From Aliivibrio sp. (lineage in GTDB: Bacteria; Pseudomonadota; Gammaproteobacteria; Enterobacterales; Vibrionaceae): DNA of 37,804 bases. Of this stretch, positions 11,910-20,128 are shown piece after piece. Where the stretch lies: assembly GCA_016764915.1 (NCBI GenBank), contig JAESQY010000034.1, positions 1 to 37,804 of the forward strand. Direction: 5' to 3'. Under the pieces are notes generated by a model. That model was not told the origin of the DNA. It ran no database searches and saw nothing but the letters and a program-made list of their open reading frames with translations. How positions within the stretch are numbered: the first letter of the stretch is position 1; each line of letters opens with the position of its first letter. Position numbers and translations under genes: made by a program.

Positions 11910-12581
11910 ATGGGTTTTGATTTTCAATACATGCTCGATTTACTGCCTATACTGCTAAAGTATCTGGGCACCACAATGGAGATGTCCATTTGGGGTCTGT
12001 TTTTCTCACTGATTCTGGCTGTGACTATTGCGAATATTCGCGTATTCAAAATTCCGGTATTAAACCAATTAAGCCAACTTTTTATCAGTTTCTTTCGTGG
12101 TACGCCGCTGTTAGTACAACTTTTTCTTCTCTACTATGGCCTACCGCAAGTTTTTCCTATCATGACCGGTTTGGATGCATTTAGTGCTGCTGTGATAGGT
12201 TTAAGCTTACACTTTTCTGCGTATATGGCTGAAAGTATTCGAGCCGCGATTATCAGTGTTGATAAGAGCCAAATGGAAGCCAGCCTATCTATTGGTATGA
12301 CAACTAACCAAGCGATGCGCAGAATTATACTGCCGCAAGCCGCTCGCATCGCGCTTCCCTCTTTAATGAATTACTTTATCGATATGATTAAATCTACTTC
12401 ATTGGCATTTACTTTAGGTGTATCGGAAATCATGGCTAAAGCCCAAATGGAAGCTTCATCGAGTTTTAAGTTTTTTGAGGCATTTTTAGCCGTGGCATTG
12501 ATTTACTGGGGCGTAGTGGTTTTGTTAACCCAAGTTCAAACTTGGGCAGAGAAAAAACTCAATAAGGCTTACCAATCATGA
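11910..12581 (+). CDS. Amino-acid ABC transporter, permease
   Basis: A 223-aa inner-membrane permease of the HisM/GlnP family, with several hydrophobic segments (about 20-40, 55-80, 90-110, 150-165, 190-210). It carries the cytoplasmic EAA loop EASLSIGMTTNQAMRRIILPQAARIALPS, which docks the ATPase. The ATG at 11910 begins MGFDFQYMLDLLP, a usual start for the family. The stop codon overlaps the start of the ATPase gene by 4 bases, showing translational coupling. With only one permease gene, a homodimeric channel is likely. Confidence 0.93.
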   Translation: MGFDFQYMLDLLPILLKYLGTTMEMSIWGLFFSLILAVTIANIRVFKIPVLNQLSQLFISFFRGTPLLVQLFLLYYGLPQVFPIMTGLDAFSAAVIGLSLHFSAYMAESIRAAIISVDKSQMEASLSIGMTTNQAMRRIILPQAARIALPSLMNYFIDMIKSTSLAFTLGVSEIMAKAQMEASSSFKFFEAFLAVALIYWGVVVLLTQVQTWAEKKLNKAYQS

Positions 12582-13315
12582 TAACCATTAAAAATTTGCA
12601 TAAAACATTTGGTGATAGTGAAGTATTAAAAGGCATCGATCTTCAAATAAAAAAAGGGGAGATCGTGGTTGTTATTGGGTCAAGTGGCACCGGAAAATCC
12701 ACCCTGCTTCGATGCATTAATTTCTTAGAAACAGCCGAACAAGGTAATATTCAAATTGGCGATATTACTGTTGATACCCAACGTGCTAGTCGAGCAGAAA
12801 TTGTCGCTTTACGAAAAAAAACAGGCTTTGTTTTTCAAAATTATGCTTTATTTGCTCATTTAACCGCCAAGCAGAACATTGCTGAAGGATTAATTACCGT
12901 CAAAAAGTGGAAAAAAGAGCAAGCCTATCACCGAGCGCAACAAATTCTCGATGATATTGGACTAGGCGACAAGAGTGACAGTTACCCCTCTGCTTTATCA
13001 GGTGGTCAACAGCAACGCGTTGGGATAGGTAGAGCAATGGCACTAGAAGCCGAGCTGCTGCTGTTTGATGAGCCAACCTCGTCACTGGATCCTGAGTGGG
13101 TAGGAGAAGTTCTACTGTTGATGAAAAAGTTAGCCACTGCTCATCAAACCATGCTGGTAGTGACTCATGAGATGCAATTTGCTAAAGAAGTCGCGGATAG
13201 AGTCATCTATATGGCGAATGGAAAGGTAGTAGAACAGGGCACTCCAGAGCAAATTTTCAACGATCCAAAGAATCCACAACTACAAAAATTCTTAAATATG
13301 GTTGGGATCAACTAA
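12578..13315 (+). CDS. Amino-acid ABC transporter, ATP-binding protein
   Basis: A 245-aa ABC ATPase of the polar amino-acid uptake (GlnQ/HisP) family that powers import through the preceding permease. Walker A GSSGTGKST lies near residues 33-41, the Q-loop in VFQNYALF, the ABC signature LSGGQQQRVGIGRA, Walker B LLLFDEPTSSLD and the H-loop in VVTHEM. The start overlaps the permease stop by 4 bases. No terminator is visible after the gene. The rpmH promoter begins 5 bases past the stop, so some read-through into rpmH is possible. Confidence 0.95.
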   Translation: MITIKNLHKTFGDSEVLKGIDLQIKKGEIVVVIGSSGTGKSTLLRCINFLETAEQGNIQIGDITVDTQRASRAEIVALRKKTGFVFQNYALFAHLTAKQNIAEGLITVKKWKKEQAYHRAQQILDDIGLGDKSDSYPSALSGGQQQRVGIGRAMALEAELLLFDEPTSSLDPEWVGEVLLLMKKLATAHQTMLVVTHEMQFAKEVADRVIYMANGKVVEQGTPEQIFNDPKNPQLQKFLNMVGIN

Positions 13316-13320
13316 GATCC

Positions 13321-13348
13321 TTGCCAAATTTGAGATAAAACGTATAAT
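13321..13348 (+). promoter_or_regulatory. Sigma-70 promoter of the rpmH-rnpA operon
   Basis: TTGCCA (13321-13326, 5/6 match) and TATAAT (13343-13348, 6/6) are separated by 16 bases. The predicted start near 13355 gives a leader of about 145 nt before rpmH. This is among the best sigma-70 promoters in the window, as expected for a ribosomal protein gene. Confidence 0.8.
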
Positions 13349-13374
13349 TCCACGTCCGGAAAATATCATGGGGC

Positions 13375-13403
13375 AATCATTGACTATTTAGGAGCCAATG
13401 ATT
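13375..13403 (+). promoter_or_regulatory. Hairpin in the rpmH 5' leader
   Basis: AATCATTG (13375-13382) and CAATGATT (13396-13403) form a perfect 8-bp stem with a 13-base loop that contains aggag. It lies about 100 bases before the rpmH start, within the predicted leader. Function unknown. Confidence 0.45.
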
Positions 13404-13500
13404 ACAATTCCGCCTCTTTATTGAGGGCATACGGATATTATGTCCCATGCCGGTTTTAATAAAAACCTAAAAACTACTGATCAGTAATAAGGTAATACCA

Positions 13501-13635
13501 ATGAAACGCACTTTTCAACCTTCAGTTCTAAAGCGTAAACGCAACCACGGTTTCCGTGCTCGTATGGCTACTACGAACGGTCGCAATGTCATTAACGCTC
13601 GTCGCGCTAAAGGCCGTAAGCGTCTTTCAAAATAA
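13501..13635 (+). CDS. rpmH: 50S ribosomal protein L34
   Basis: A 44-codon gene. The product is the small, highly basic L34: it begins [20 protein letters not shown], continues [20 protein letters not shown] and ends RLSK, near-identical to L34 throughout gammaproteobacteria. A ribosome site (aaggta) lies 7 bases before the ATG. It is first in the rpmH-rnpA-yidD-yidC-mnmE group and is followed by rnpA after 12 bases. L34 is needed in far larger amounts than the RNase P protein, which makes the hairpins immediately downstream relevant to differential expression. Confidence 0.99.
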   Translation: MKRTFQPSVLKRKRNHGFRARMATTNGRNVINARRAKGRKRLSK

Positions 13636-13649
13636 TCGCAGATTATTTT
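13629..13649 (+). promoter_or_regulatory. AT-rich hairpin over the rpmH stop and rnpA start
   Basis: AAAATAATC (13629-13637) and GATTATTTT (13641-13649) are perfect 9-bp complements with a GCA loop. The left arm includes the rpmH stop codon and the right arm ends on the first two bases of the rnpA TTG start. It could limit free initiation on rnpA and favour coupling to rpmH translation (inference). Confidence 0.5.
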
Positions 13650-14004
13650 GATTAAGTACGCTTTTATTCGGGAGTTACGTTTGTTAACTCCCGAAAATTA
13701 TAAACAAGTCTTTCAGCAAGCTCATCGAGCTGGCTCCCCTCACTTTACTATTCTCGCAAGAGAAAACGCCCTAACTCATCCTCGTCTTGGCTTAGCCGTT
13801 CCTAAAAAGCAAATTAAAACTGCTGTCGCTCGAAATCGATTTAAACGAATTGTTCGTGATAATTTTCGACTCAAGCAACATGAACTGCCAACTAAAGATT
13901 TTGTAGTTATTGCGAAGAAAAGTGCTCAAGAGTTAACAAATGCTGAAATGAACGAGATATTAAATAAGCTATGGCATCGTCTGTCACGCCCATCTCGTGG
14001 ATAA
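13648..14004 (+). CDS. rnpA: Ribonuclease P protein component
   Basis: A 118-aa basic protein subunit that helps RNase P RNA (M1, not in this window) mature the 5' ends of tRNAs. The start is TTG: the N-terminus [17 protein letters not shown] aligns with E. coli [14 protein letters not shown], which begins with GTG, so the extended start is supported by conservation. There is no clear Shine-Dalgarno before it. The RNP motif is seen as [16 protein letters not shown] (about residues 59-74). The 3' end overlaps yidD by 34 bases, the conserved arrangement. A strong hairpin lies inside codons 7-16. Confidence 0.95.
   Translation: MIKYAFIRELRLLTPENYKQVFQQAHRAGSPHFTILARENALTHPRLGLAVPKKQIKTAVARNRFKRIVRDNFRLKQHELPTKDFVVIAKKSAQELTNAEMNEILNKLWHRLSRPSRG
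13667..13695 (+). promoter_or_regulatory. Strong 11-bp hairpin inside the rnpA 5' coding region
   Basis: TTCGGGAGTTA (13667-13677) and TAACTCCCGAA (13685-13695) are perfect complements around a 7-base loop and are followed by an A-rich segment. The E. coli rnpA start region, as I remember it, has the same GGGAGTTA...TAACTCCC pairing. This makes it a likely conserved RNA element limiting rnpA relative to rpmH. Confidence 0.65.
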
Positions 14005-14228
14005 TTATAGGTCTAATTCGCTTCTATAAAGTTGCGATTAGCCCTCTTATTGGTCCTCGATGTCGATTTACACCTACATGCTCAACTTACGCTATTGAAG
14101 CGATAAAAATGCATGGAGTTGTAAAAGGGTGTTGGTTATCAGGCAAACGTCTATTAAGATGTCATCCTATGAATGATGGGGGCTATGACCCCGTTCCGCC
14201 AAACCAGAAATCAGACAGAGATAAATAA
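13971..14228 (+). CDS. yidD: Membrane protein insertion efficiency factor YidD
   Basis: An 85-aa small protein that peripherally associates with the inner membrane and aids YidC-dependent insertion. It is recognised by [20 protein letters not shown], with an amphipathic start, and then [16 protein letters not shown] and [24 protein letters not shown]. The last two contain the conserved cysteines and the HPxxxGGYDPVP signature. The ATG lies 34 bases inside the rnpA 3' end, and the stop is 2 bases before yidC, so the three genes are tightly coupled. Length and motifs are standard. Confidence 0.97.
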   Translation: MASSVTPISWIIIGLIRFYKVAISPLIGPRCRFTPTCSTYAIEAIKMHGVVKGCWLSGKRLLRCHPMNDGGYDPVPPNQKSDRDK

Positions 14229-14230
14229 CG

Positions 14231-15850
14231 ATGGATTCTCAACGCAATATTCTGTTAGTCGCACTTCTGTTTGTCTCTTTCATGCTGTATCAGCAATGGA
14301 ATGAAGACAGCACTCCTCAACCTCAGAGTGTTACACAGCAAACTACTGAGAGCAGTGGTGATGTTCCAGCCCATTCAGGCCAAGAGCAACAACCTATTAC
14401 TGAATCAGCTCAATCGAATGATCTCATCACTATAACTACCGATGTATTAACACTGTCTGTTGATACGCTTGGCGGTGATATAGTTAGAGCAGAATTAAAT
14501 AAATATGATGCAGAACTCGATTCTGAGACACCTTTTGTCATATTAAAAAATGATGCGGACCACAGTTATATTGCTCAAAGTGGCTTAATTGGTCAACAAG
14601 GTATTGATACTAATGCTGGACGTGCTCAGTTTACAACGCAAGCGAAAACATTCACTCTGGATGACTCACAACAAGAGCTGCGCGTTCCATTAACTCTGGT
14701 TAAAGGTAATATTACTTACACCAAAACCATTATCGTAAAACGCGACAGTTATGCGGTCGATGTTGAGTATACAGTTAATAACCAATCATCTGAGGTAGCC
14801 AATGTACAGATGTATGCTCAGCTAAAGCAGAATCTAATGGACGATGGTGGCAGCTTAGCTATGCCAACTTATCGCGGTGGTGCTTACTCAACAGAAGAAA
14901 CTCGTTATAAGAAGTTCACTTTTGACGATATGCAAGAAAAAAACTTATCACTCACATTGGTTAATGGCCAAGGTTGGGCTGGCATGTTGCAACACTACTT
15001 TGCATCAGCATGGATCCCACGTGAAGCACCTGGAACGCAGCTTTATTCACGCGTAGCTCAAGGACAAGGTTATATTGGCGTACGTATGCCAACGGTAACA
15101 GTGGCAAGCGGTGAGACTAAAAATTTACTAGCAACATTGTGGGTTGGTCCAAAACTTCAACAACAGATGGCTACCGTCGCTCCTAACTTAGATCTTTCTG
15201 TCGATTACGGTTGGTTATGGTTTATTGCAAAACCTCTTCACTCATTGCTCTCTATGATTCAAGGCATCGTAATTAACTGGGGTCTAGCCATTATTATCCT
15301 GACCTTCATTGTTCGTGGTGCAATGTACCCACTAACAAAAGCTCAGTACACCTCAATGGCAAAAATGCGCATGCTTCAGCCTAAGCTAACAGCAATGCGT
15401 GAACGTATTGGCGATGACCGTCAGCGTATGAGCCAAGAGATGATGGAGCTGTATAAAAAAGAGAAAGTAAACCCACTAGGTGGCTGTTTACCTATCGTAT
15501 TACAGTTGCCAATTTTCATCGCTCTGTACTGGTCTCTAATGGAATCAGTTGAACTGCGTCATACTCCATTCTTTGCATGGATCACCGACCTGTCAGCACA
15601 AGACCCATACTATGTATTACCATTATTAATGGGTGCAAGTATGTTCATGATTCAAAAGATGAGCCCAACGACAGTAACTGACCCAATGCAGCAGAAGATC
15701 ATGACCTTTATGCCGGTTATGTTTACCTTCTTCTTCCTATGGTTCCCATCTGGCCTTGTACTTTACTGGTTAGTGTCTAACATCGTGACATTGATTCAGC
15801 AAACTCTCATTTATCGTTCCCTTGAAAAGAAAGGCTTACACACTAAATAG
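14231..15850 (+). CDS. yidC: Membrane protein insertase YidC
   Basis: A 539-aa inner-membrane insertase of the Oxa1 family that works alone or with SecYEG, for example on Fo subunit c, which is also encoded in this window. It has an N-terminal anchor ([23 protein letters not shown]), then a low-complexity Q/S/T linker and a large periplasmic domain (about 60-320). The conserved Oxa1 core (about 325-530) shows [63 protein letters not shown] and [16 protein letters not shown]. The gene is intact and followed by a rho-independent terminator. Confidence 0.98.
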   Translation: MDSQRNILLVALLFVSFMLYQQWNEDSTPQPQSVTQQTTESSGDVPAHSGQEQQPITESAQSNDLITITTDVLTLSVDTLGGDIVRAELNKYDAELDSETPFVILKNDADHSYIAQSGLIGQQGIDTNAGRAQFTTQAKTFTLDDSQQELRVPLTLVKGNITYTKTIIVKRDSYAVDVEYTVNNQSSEVANVQMYAQLKQNLMDDGGSLAMPTYRGGAYSTEETRYKKFTFDDMQEKNLSLTLVNGQGWAGMLQHYFASAWIPREAPGTQLYSRVAQGQGYIGVRMPTVTVASGETKNLLATLWVGPKLQQQMATVAPNLDLSVDYGWLWFIAKPLHSLLSMIQGIVINWGLAIIILTFIVRGAMYPLTKAQYTSMAKMRMLQPKLTAMRERIGDDRQRMSQEMMELYKKEKVNPLGGCLPIVLQLPIFIALYWSLMESVELRHTPFFAWITDLSAQDPYYVLPLLMGASMFMIQKMSPTTVTDPMQQKIMTFMPVMFTFFFLWFPSGLVLYWLVSNIVTLIQQTLIYRSLEKKGLHTK

Positions 15851-15868
15851 AAACTAGATTAATAAAAT

Positions 15869-15901
15869 AAAAGGCGGCCAAATGGTCGCCTTTTTGTTTT
15901 T
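15869..15901 (+). terminator. Terminator after yidC
   Basis: AAAAGGCGGCC pairs with GGTCGCCTTTTT around an AAAT loop (one G-T wobble), with a further T-rich tail, about 20 bases past the yidC stop. The core is nearly the same as in the terminators after atpC and glmU. Confidence 0.85.
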
Positions 15902-15944
15902 GTCTGATTACAATTAGCCCATCATCAATTACAAAGCCAATACC

Positions 15945-17312
15945 ATGACTCAATATACCGATACGATCGTCGCACAAGCTACAGCTCCAGGCAGAGGTGG
16001 CGTAGGAATAATTCGCGTTTCTGGCACAAAAGCCAATCAAGTAGCTATTGAGATAACAGGCAAACAACTTAAACCTAGATACGCCGAATACATCAGCTTT
16101 AAAGATGAAAAAGGCCTAGAGATAGATCAAGGTATTGCACTCTATTTTAATAATCCTCACTCATTTACCGGTGAAGATGTTTTAGAACTGCAAGGTCATG
16201 GTGGCCCCGTCGTTATGGATATGCTCATTAAACGAATCCTTAAAATAGACGGCATAAGAACGGCCAAACCAGGCGAGTTCTCAGAAAGAGCATTTTTAAA
16301 CGATAAAATGGATCTTACTCAAGCTGAAGCTATTGCAGACTTAATTGATGCAAGCTCGGAAGAGGCTGCGAAATCGGCATTACAATCTCTGCAAGGTCAA
16401 TTCTCAAATAAGGTCAATCAGCTAGTTGATTCTTTAATTCATTTAAGAATATACGCAGAAGCGGCCATCGATTTTCCTGAAGAGGAGATAGACTTTCTCG
16501 GAGATGGCAAAGTCAGTGGTGACTTACAAACTATCATTGATAACTTAAATGCCGTGCGCGCTGAGGCCAATCAAGGTTCCATCATCCGTGAAGGAATGAA
16601 AGTCGTGATCGCTGGTCGTCCTAATGCTGGAAAATCCAGTCTACTTAATGCACTGTCAGGAAAAGAGTCGGCTATTGTTACTGATATAGCAGGAACAACA
16701 CGTGATGTATTAAGAGAGCATATCCATATTGATGGCATGCCTATTCATATTATAGATACTGCAGGACTTAGAGAAGCTTCTGACGAAGTCGAACGAATAG
16801 GTATTGCACGTGCATGGGAAGAGATAGCACAGGCCGATAGAGTGCTATTTATGGTAGATGGTACAACGACAGATGCGACGAGTCCTGCGGATATATGGCC
16901 TGATTTTGTTGATCGATTACCGAATGACATGGGCATGACGGTGATCCGAAATAAAGTGGATCAGACCAAAGAGCACCTCGGGATCTGTCATGTGAACTCA
17001 CCAACACTCATTAGGCTTTCCGCCAAAACAGGCCAAGGTATTGACGCCCTAAGAACACACCTAAAAGAGTGTATGGGCTTCTCTGGTGGCAACGAAGGCG
17101 GCTTTATGGCTCGACGTAGGCATCTAGAAGCTTTAGAGAAGGCTGCTGAGCATTTAAATATTGGCCAGCAACAACTGGAAGGTTACATGGCAGGAGAGAT
17201 ACTGGCAGAAGAACTTAGAATTACTCAGCAGCATCTAAATGAAATAACTGGCGCGTTTAGCTCTGACGACCTATTAGGACGGATTTTTTCTTCATTCTGC
17301 ATAGGAAAGTAA
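15945..17312 (+). CDS. mnmE: tRNA uridine-5-carboxymethylaminomethyl modification GTPase MnmE
   Basis: A 455-aa GTPase (formerly TrmE/ThdF) that with MnmG, also encoded here, modifies U34 of certain tRNAs. The N-terminal tetrahydrofolate-binding domain begins [23 protein letters not shown]. The inserted G domain has G1 GRPNAGKS (224-231), GTTRD (250-254), DTAG (271-274) and NKVD. The C-terminus ends in the catalytic CIGK motif (452-455), so the protein is complete. The ATG sits in the gap after the yidC terminator, so it may have its own promoter, which I could not define. It sits next to mioC, as in vibrios but unlike E. coli. Confidence 0.98.
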   Translation: MTQYTDTIVAQATAPGRGGVGIIRVSGTKANQVAIEITGKQLKPRYAEYISFKDEKGLEIDQGIALYFNNPHSFTGEDVLELQGHGGPVVMDMLIKRILKIDGIRTAKPGEFSERAFLNDKMDLTQAEAIADLIDASSEEAAKSALQSLQGQFSNKVNQLVDSLIHLRIYAEAAIDFPEEEIDFLGDGKVSGDLQTIIDNLNAVRAEANQGSIIREGMKVVIAGRPNAGKSSLLNALSGKESAIVTDIAGTTRDVLREHIHIDGMPIHIIDTAGLREASDEVERIGIARAWEEIAQADRVLFMVDGTTTDATSPADIWPDFVDRLPNDMGMTVIRNKVDQTKEHLGICHVNSPTLIRLSAKTGQGIDALRTHLKECMGFSGGNEGGFMARRRHLEALEKAAEHLNIGQQQLEGYMAGEILAEELRITQQHLNEITGAFSSDDLLGRIFSSFCIGK

Positions 17313-17327
17313 GTACAAAATAAACAG

Positions 17328-17355
17328 AAAACGAGCCTTTAGCTCGTTTTTTTTT
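17328..17355 (+). terminator. Terminator after mnmE
   Basis: AAAACGAGC (17328-17336) pairs perfectly with GCTCGTTTT (17342-17350) around a 5-base loop, followed by more Ts. It separates mnmE from mioC, so mioC needs its own promoter or read-through. Confidence 0.87.
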
Positions 17356-17378
17356 CTCTTTATATATAGGAATTAACG

Positions 17379-17813
17379 ATGGAAAAAATTCAAATAATTA
17401 CTGGCAGTACATTAGGTGGTGCAGAGTATGTTGGCGATCATTTAGAAGAGATACTCACTAATAAAGGCATTAATTCTGAGGTTCATAATAACCCAAATTT
17501 GGAGAATATTACGACCTCTGGTGATTGGTTATTGATAGTATCTACTCATGGAGCAGGTGAATATCCAGACAATTTCAAGCCCTTCATTGAACAAATAAAC
17601 AGCAAAAAACCGGACCTCACAGCAATTAACTTCACCATAATAGCCATAGGAGATTCAAATTATGACACATATTGTGCAGCCGGAGATCAGCTAAAATTAC
17701 TACTCGAAAAACATGGAGCAGTACAAAAATTGGGTTTTTTAAAGATAGATGTCACTGATGATTTAAGTCCTGAGGAAGCTGCTGAACAGTGGTTTTTGCC
17801 ACTTCTAAACTAA
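17379..17813 (+). CDS. mioC: FMN-binding flavodoxin-like protein MioC
   Basis: A 144-aa short-chain flavodoxin. In E. coli MioC binds FMN and has been linked to biotin synthase electron supply. The FMN phosphate loop STLGGAEYVGDHL lies at residues 10-22. STHGAGEYPDNFKPF (about 55-69) and AIGDSNYDTYCAAG contribute the isoalloxazine-binding loops. The C-terminus EEAAEQWFLPLL is typical. It is transcribed toward oriC, as in E. coli, where mioC transcription through oriC has been discussed as a modulator of initiation. The ribosome site tagg lies about 9 bases upstream. Confidence 0.94.
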   Translation: MEKIQIITGSTLGGAEYVGDHLEEILTNKGINSEVHNNPNLENITTSGDWLLIVSTHGAGEYPDNFKPFIEQINSKKPDLTAINFTIIAIGDSNYDTYCAAGDQLKLLLEKHGAVQKLGFLKIDVTDDLSPEEAAEQWFLPLLN

Positions 17814-17871
17814 ATAATATAAAAAAGAGTCATTATTTATGAGCAAAATAGGTTTATTTTAACTTTTTTTC

Positions 17872-18125
17872 TGTGGATAAGTATGGATCTAAACGGTGAT
17901 TAACCTATAGTTATGCACTGAATAAGATCCTTCACTCCAAGCCCTTGTGCATAAGTACCCTTTTTGATCCCAGCTATTACCCAAGAAGATCATAGCTAAG
18001 TAACAACAAACGATCCGATCCAAAGTGATGATCTTAATGATCATTTACCGCTTACCCACAAGATCGTGCGATCCTAATAATAGATCTAATAAAAGATCTC
18101 TTTAAAAAGATCTTATATATATTAA
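17872..18125. other. oriC: Chromosomal replication origin oriC
   Basis: The 424-base mioC-mnmG gap has no gene and carries a full E. coli-type oriC, read on the minus strand. Three adjacent 13-mers start with GATCT: GATCTTTTTAAAG (18100-18112), GATCTTTTATTAG (18086-18098) and GATCTATTATTAG (18074-18086, 12/13 identical to the E. coli right 13-mer as I recall it). DnaA boxes are R1-equivalent TTACCCACA (18052-18060), R2-equivalent TTATGCACA (minus, 17946-17954), R3-equivalent TTATGCACT (17911-17919) and R4-equivalent TTATCCACA (minus, 17872-17880). Thirteen GATC sites fall between 17886 and 18112. Three AGATCT 6-mers (ATP-DnaA type) lie in the unwinding region. A sequence aligning with the E. 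coli IHF site lies at 18021-18035. Confidence 0.95.
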
Positions 18126-18154
18126 GTGAACGACTATTTTGGAAAAACATAACA

Positions 18155-18184
18155 TTTCGCAATTTTGCAGAATCAAGGTAAAAT
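18155..18184 (+). promoter_or_regulatory. Possible mnmG promoter
   Basis: TAAAAT (18179-18184) is a 5/6 match to a -10, about 50 bases before the mnmG ATG. The only -35 candidate at 18-base spacing is TTTCGC, which is poor. E. coli has a gid promoter in the same place. Assigned mainly by position. Confidence 0.35.
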
Positions 18185-18237
18185 GCTCGACCTTAAAATA
18201 ACCCATATCCACCTATGAAAAACACCTGAGGTTGTCC

Positions 18238-20124
18238 ATGTTTTATCAAGAAAAATTTGATGTCATTGTTGTCGGCGGCGGCCATGCTGGCACAGAAGCT
18301 GCGTTATCTGCAGCAAGAACAGGACAGAAAACCCTGCTGCTCACTCACAATATCGATACATTGGGCCAAATGTCATGCAATCCAGCCATAGGTGGTATTG
18401 GAAAAGGTCATCTTGTCAAAGAAGTGGATGCATTAGGTGGATTAATGGCTCACGCAATTGACAAAGCAGGTATTCAATTTCGTACACTTAACGCTTCAAA
18501 AGGGCCTGCGGTAAGAGCAACTCGCGCCCAAGCAGATCGAGTAATTTACAAAGCTGCGATAAGAGAAAAGCTAGAAAATCAACCTAATCTAACTCTGTTC
18601 CAACAATCGGTTGATGATCTGATCATTGAGAACGATCAAGCGGTGGGCGTTGTCACACAAATGGGATTAAAGTTCCATGCTCGATCCGTTGTATTGACCG
18701 TAGGGACATTTTTAGGTGGTAAAATTCATATTGGTTTAGAAAATTACTCAGGTGGAAGAAGCGGTGATACTTCATCGATTGCTCTGGCTGAGCGATTACG
18801 AGATATGCCATTTAGAGTTGATAGACTAAAAACAGGAACGCCCCCTCGAATTGATGCACGGACCGTTGATTTTAGTCTATTAGAAACTCAGCATGGTGAT
18901 AATCCAACGCCTGTATTTTCTTTCTTAGGCAACAGAACAGAGCATCCTACGCAAATCCCATGCTACATCACACATACCAATGAACAGACACATGACATTA
19001 TTCGTCAGAATTTAGATCGAAGCCCAATGTATTCAGGGGTCATTGAAGGTATTGGACCAAGATATTGTCCATCGATTGAAGATAAAGTGATGCGTTTTGC
19101 CGATAAAAACAGTCATCAAATTTTTGTAGAACCAGAGGGGCTTACGACTCATGAGCTTTACCCAAATGGCATTTCGACTAGCTTACCTTTTGATGTACAA
19201 ATTAAAATAGTTCAATCAATGAAAGGATTTGAACAAGCACATATTGTACGACCAGGTTATGCGATTGAGTATGATTTCTTTAATCCACAAGATCTTAAAC
19301 AGACGTACGAAACTAAATTTATTAAAGGTCTGTTCTTTGCTGGACAGATCAATGGTACCACCGGATACGAAGAAGCCGCTGCTCAAGGTTTAATGGCTGG
19401 ACTGAATGCAAGTTTATATTCACAAGGCAAAGAAGGTTGGAGCCCGCGTCGCGATCAAGCGTACATGGGGGTATTGATCGATGATCTTTCTACTTTAGGA
19501 ACCACTGAACCTTATCGCATGTTTACTTCACGCGCTGAATACCGTCTGTTATTACGTGAAGATAATGCCGATATCCGTTTGACTGAGAAGGGGCGTGAAC
19601 TGGGCTTGGTAAGTGATATTCGTTGGCAGCGATTTAATGAGAAGATGGAAAATATAACTCAAGAACGCCAGCGACTGAAAGATATTTGGATCAATCCAAG
19701 ATCGGAGCAGGTCGATCAACTGAATAAGATCTTAAAGACACCTTTAGCCCGAGAAGCGAATGGAGAAGATCTGATCCGTCGCCCTGAAGTTAATTATACA
19801 CAGCTTGTTAATGTTGAAGGTTTTGGGCCAGAACATACTGATAAACAAGCCACTGAGCAAGTTGAAATTCAAGTAAAATATGATGGTTACATCCAGCGGC
19901 AGAAAGATGAAATTGAAAAATCACTTCGTCATGAAAATACCAAACTTCCTGTTGAACTTGATTATCAACAGATGAAAGGGCTATCAAACGAGGTGATAGC
20001 AAAGTTAAATGATAGTAAACCCGAAACCGTTGCTATTGCATCACGCATATCAGGCATCACCCCAGCAGCTATCTCTATTATATTGGTTTATTTAAAAAAA
20101 CACGGCATGTTAAAAAAAGGGTAA
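18238..20124 (+). CDS. mnmG: tRNA uridine-5-carboxymethylaminomethyl modification enzyme MnmG
   Basis: A 628-aa FAD-dependent partner of MnmE (formerly GidA) that installs the cmnm5 group at U34 of tRNAs. The dinucleotide-binding motif [19 protein letters not shown] is at the N-terminus. [24 protein letters not shown], then [11 protein letters not shown], and the [17 protein letters not shown] segment are all diagnostic. I chose the ATG at 18238 (MFYQEKFDV, as in E. coli MFYPDPFDV) over a TTG 6 bases upstream, because tgagg lies 8 bases before the ATG. It is followed by rsmG after 4 bases. It is transcribed away from oriC with the rightward fork. The gene contains a cluster of GATC sites. Confidence 0.98.
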   Translation: MFYQEKFDVIVVGGGHAGTEAALSAARTGQKTLLLTHNIDTLGQMSCNPAIGGIGKGHLVKEVDALGGLMAHAIDKAGIQFRTLNASKGPAVRATRAQADRVIYKAAIREKLENQPNLTLFQQSVDDLIIENDQAVGVVTQMGLKFHARSVVLTVGTFLGGKIHIGLENYSGGRSGDTSSIALAERLRDMPFRVDRLKTGTPPRIDARTVDFSLLETQHGDNPTPVFSFLGNRTEHPTQIPCYITHTNEQTHDIIRQNLDRSPMYSGVIEGIGPRYCPSIEDKVMRFADKNSHQIFVEPEGLTTHELYPNGISTSLPFDVQIKIVQSMKGFEQAHIVRPGYAIEYDFFNPQDLKQTYETKFIKGLFFAGQINGTTGYEEAAAQGLMAGLNASLYSQGKEGWSPRRDQAYMGVLIDDLSTLGTTEPYRMFTSRAEYRLLLREDNADIRLTEKGRELGLVSDIRWQRFNEKMENITQERQRLKDIWINPRSEQVDQLNKILKTPLAREANGEDLIRRPEVNYTQLVNVEGFGPEHTDKQATEQVEIQVKYDGYIQRQKDEIEKSLRHENTKLPVELDYQQMKGLSNEVIAKLNDSKPETVAIASRISGITPAAISIILVYLKKHGMLKKG

Positions 20125-20128
20125 AGCA

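Noticed and set aside
15843..16067. Minus-strand 74-codon frame over the yidC terminator and mnmE start
   Set aside because: It runs through a terminator hairpin and the conserved mnmE N-terminus in antisense; no ribosome site.
18215..18229. Four-codon reading frame (MKNT) just before mnmG
   Set aside because: No ribosome site and no conserved feature. It overlaps the mnmG ribosome site, so translation is unlikely.
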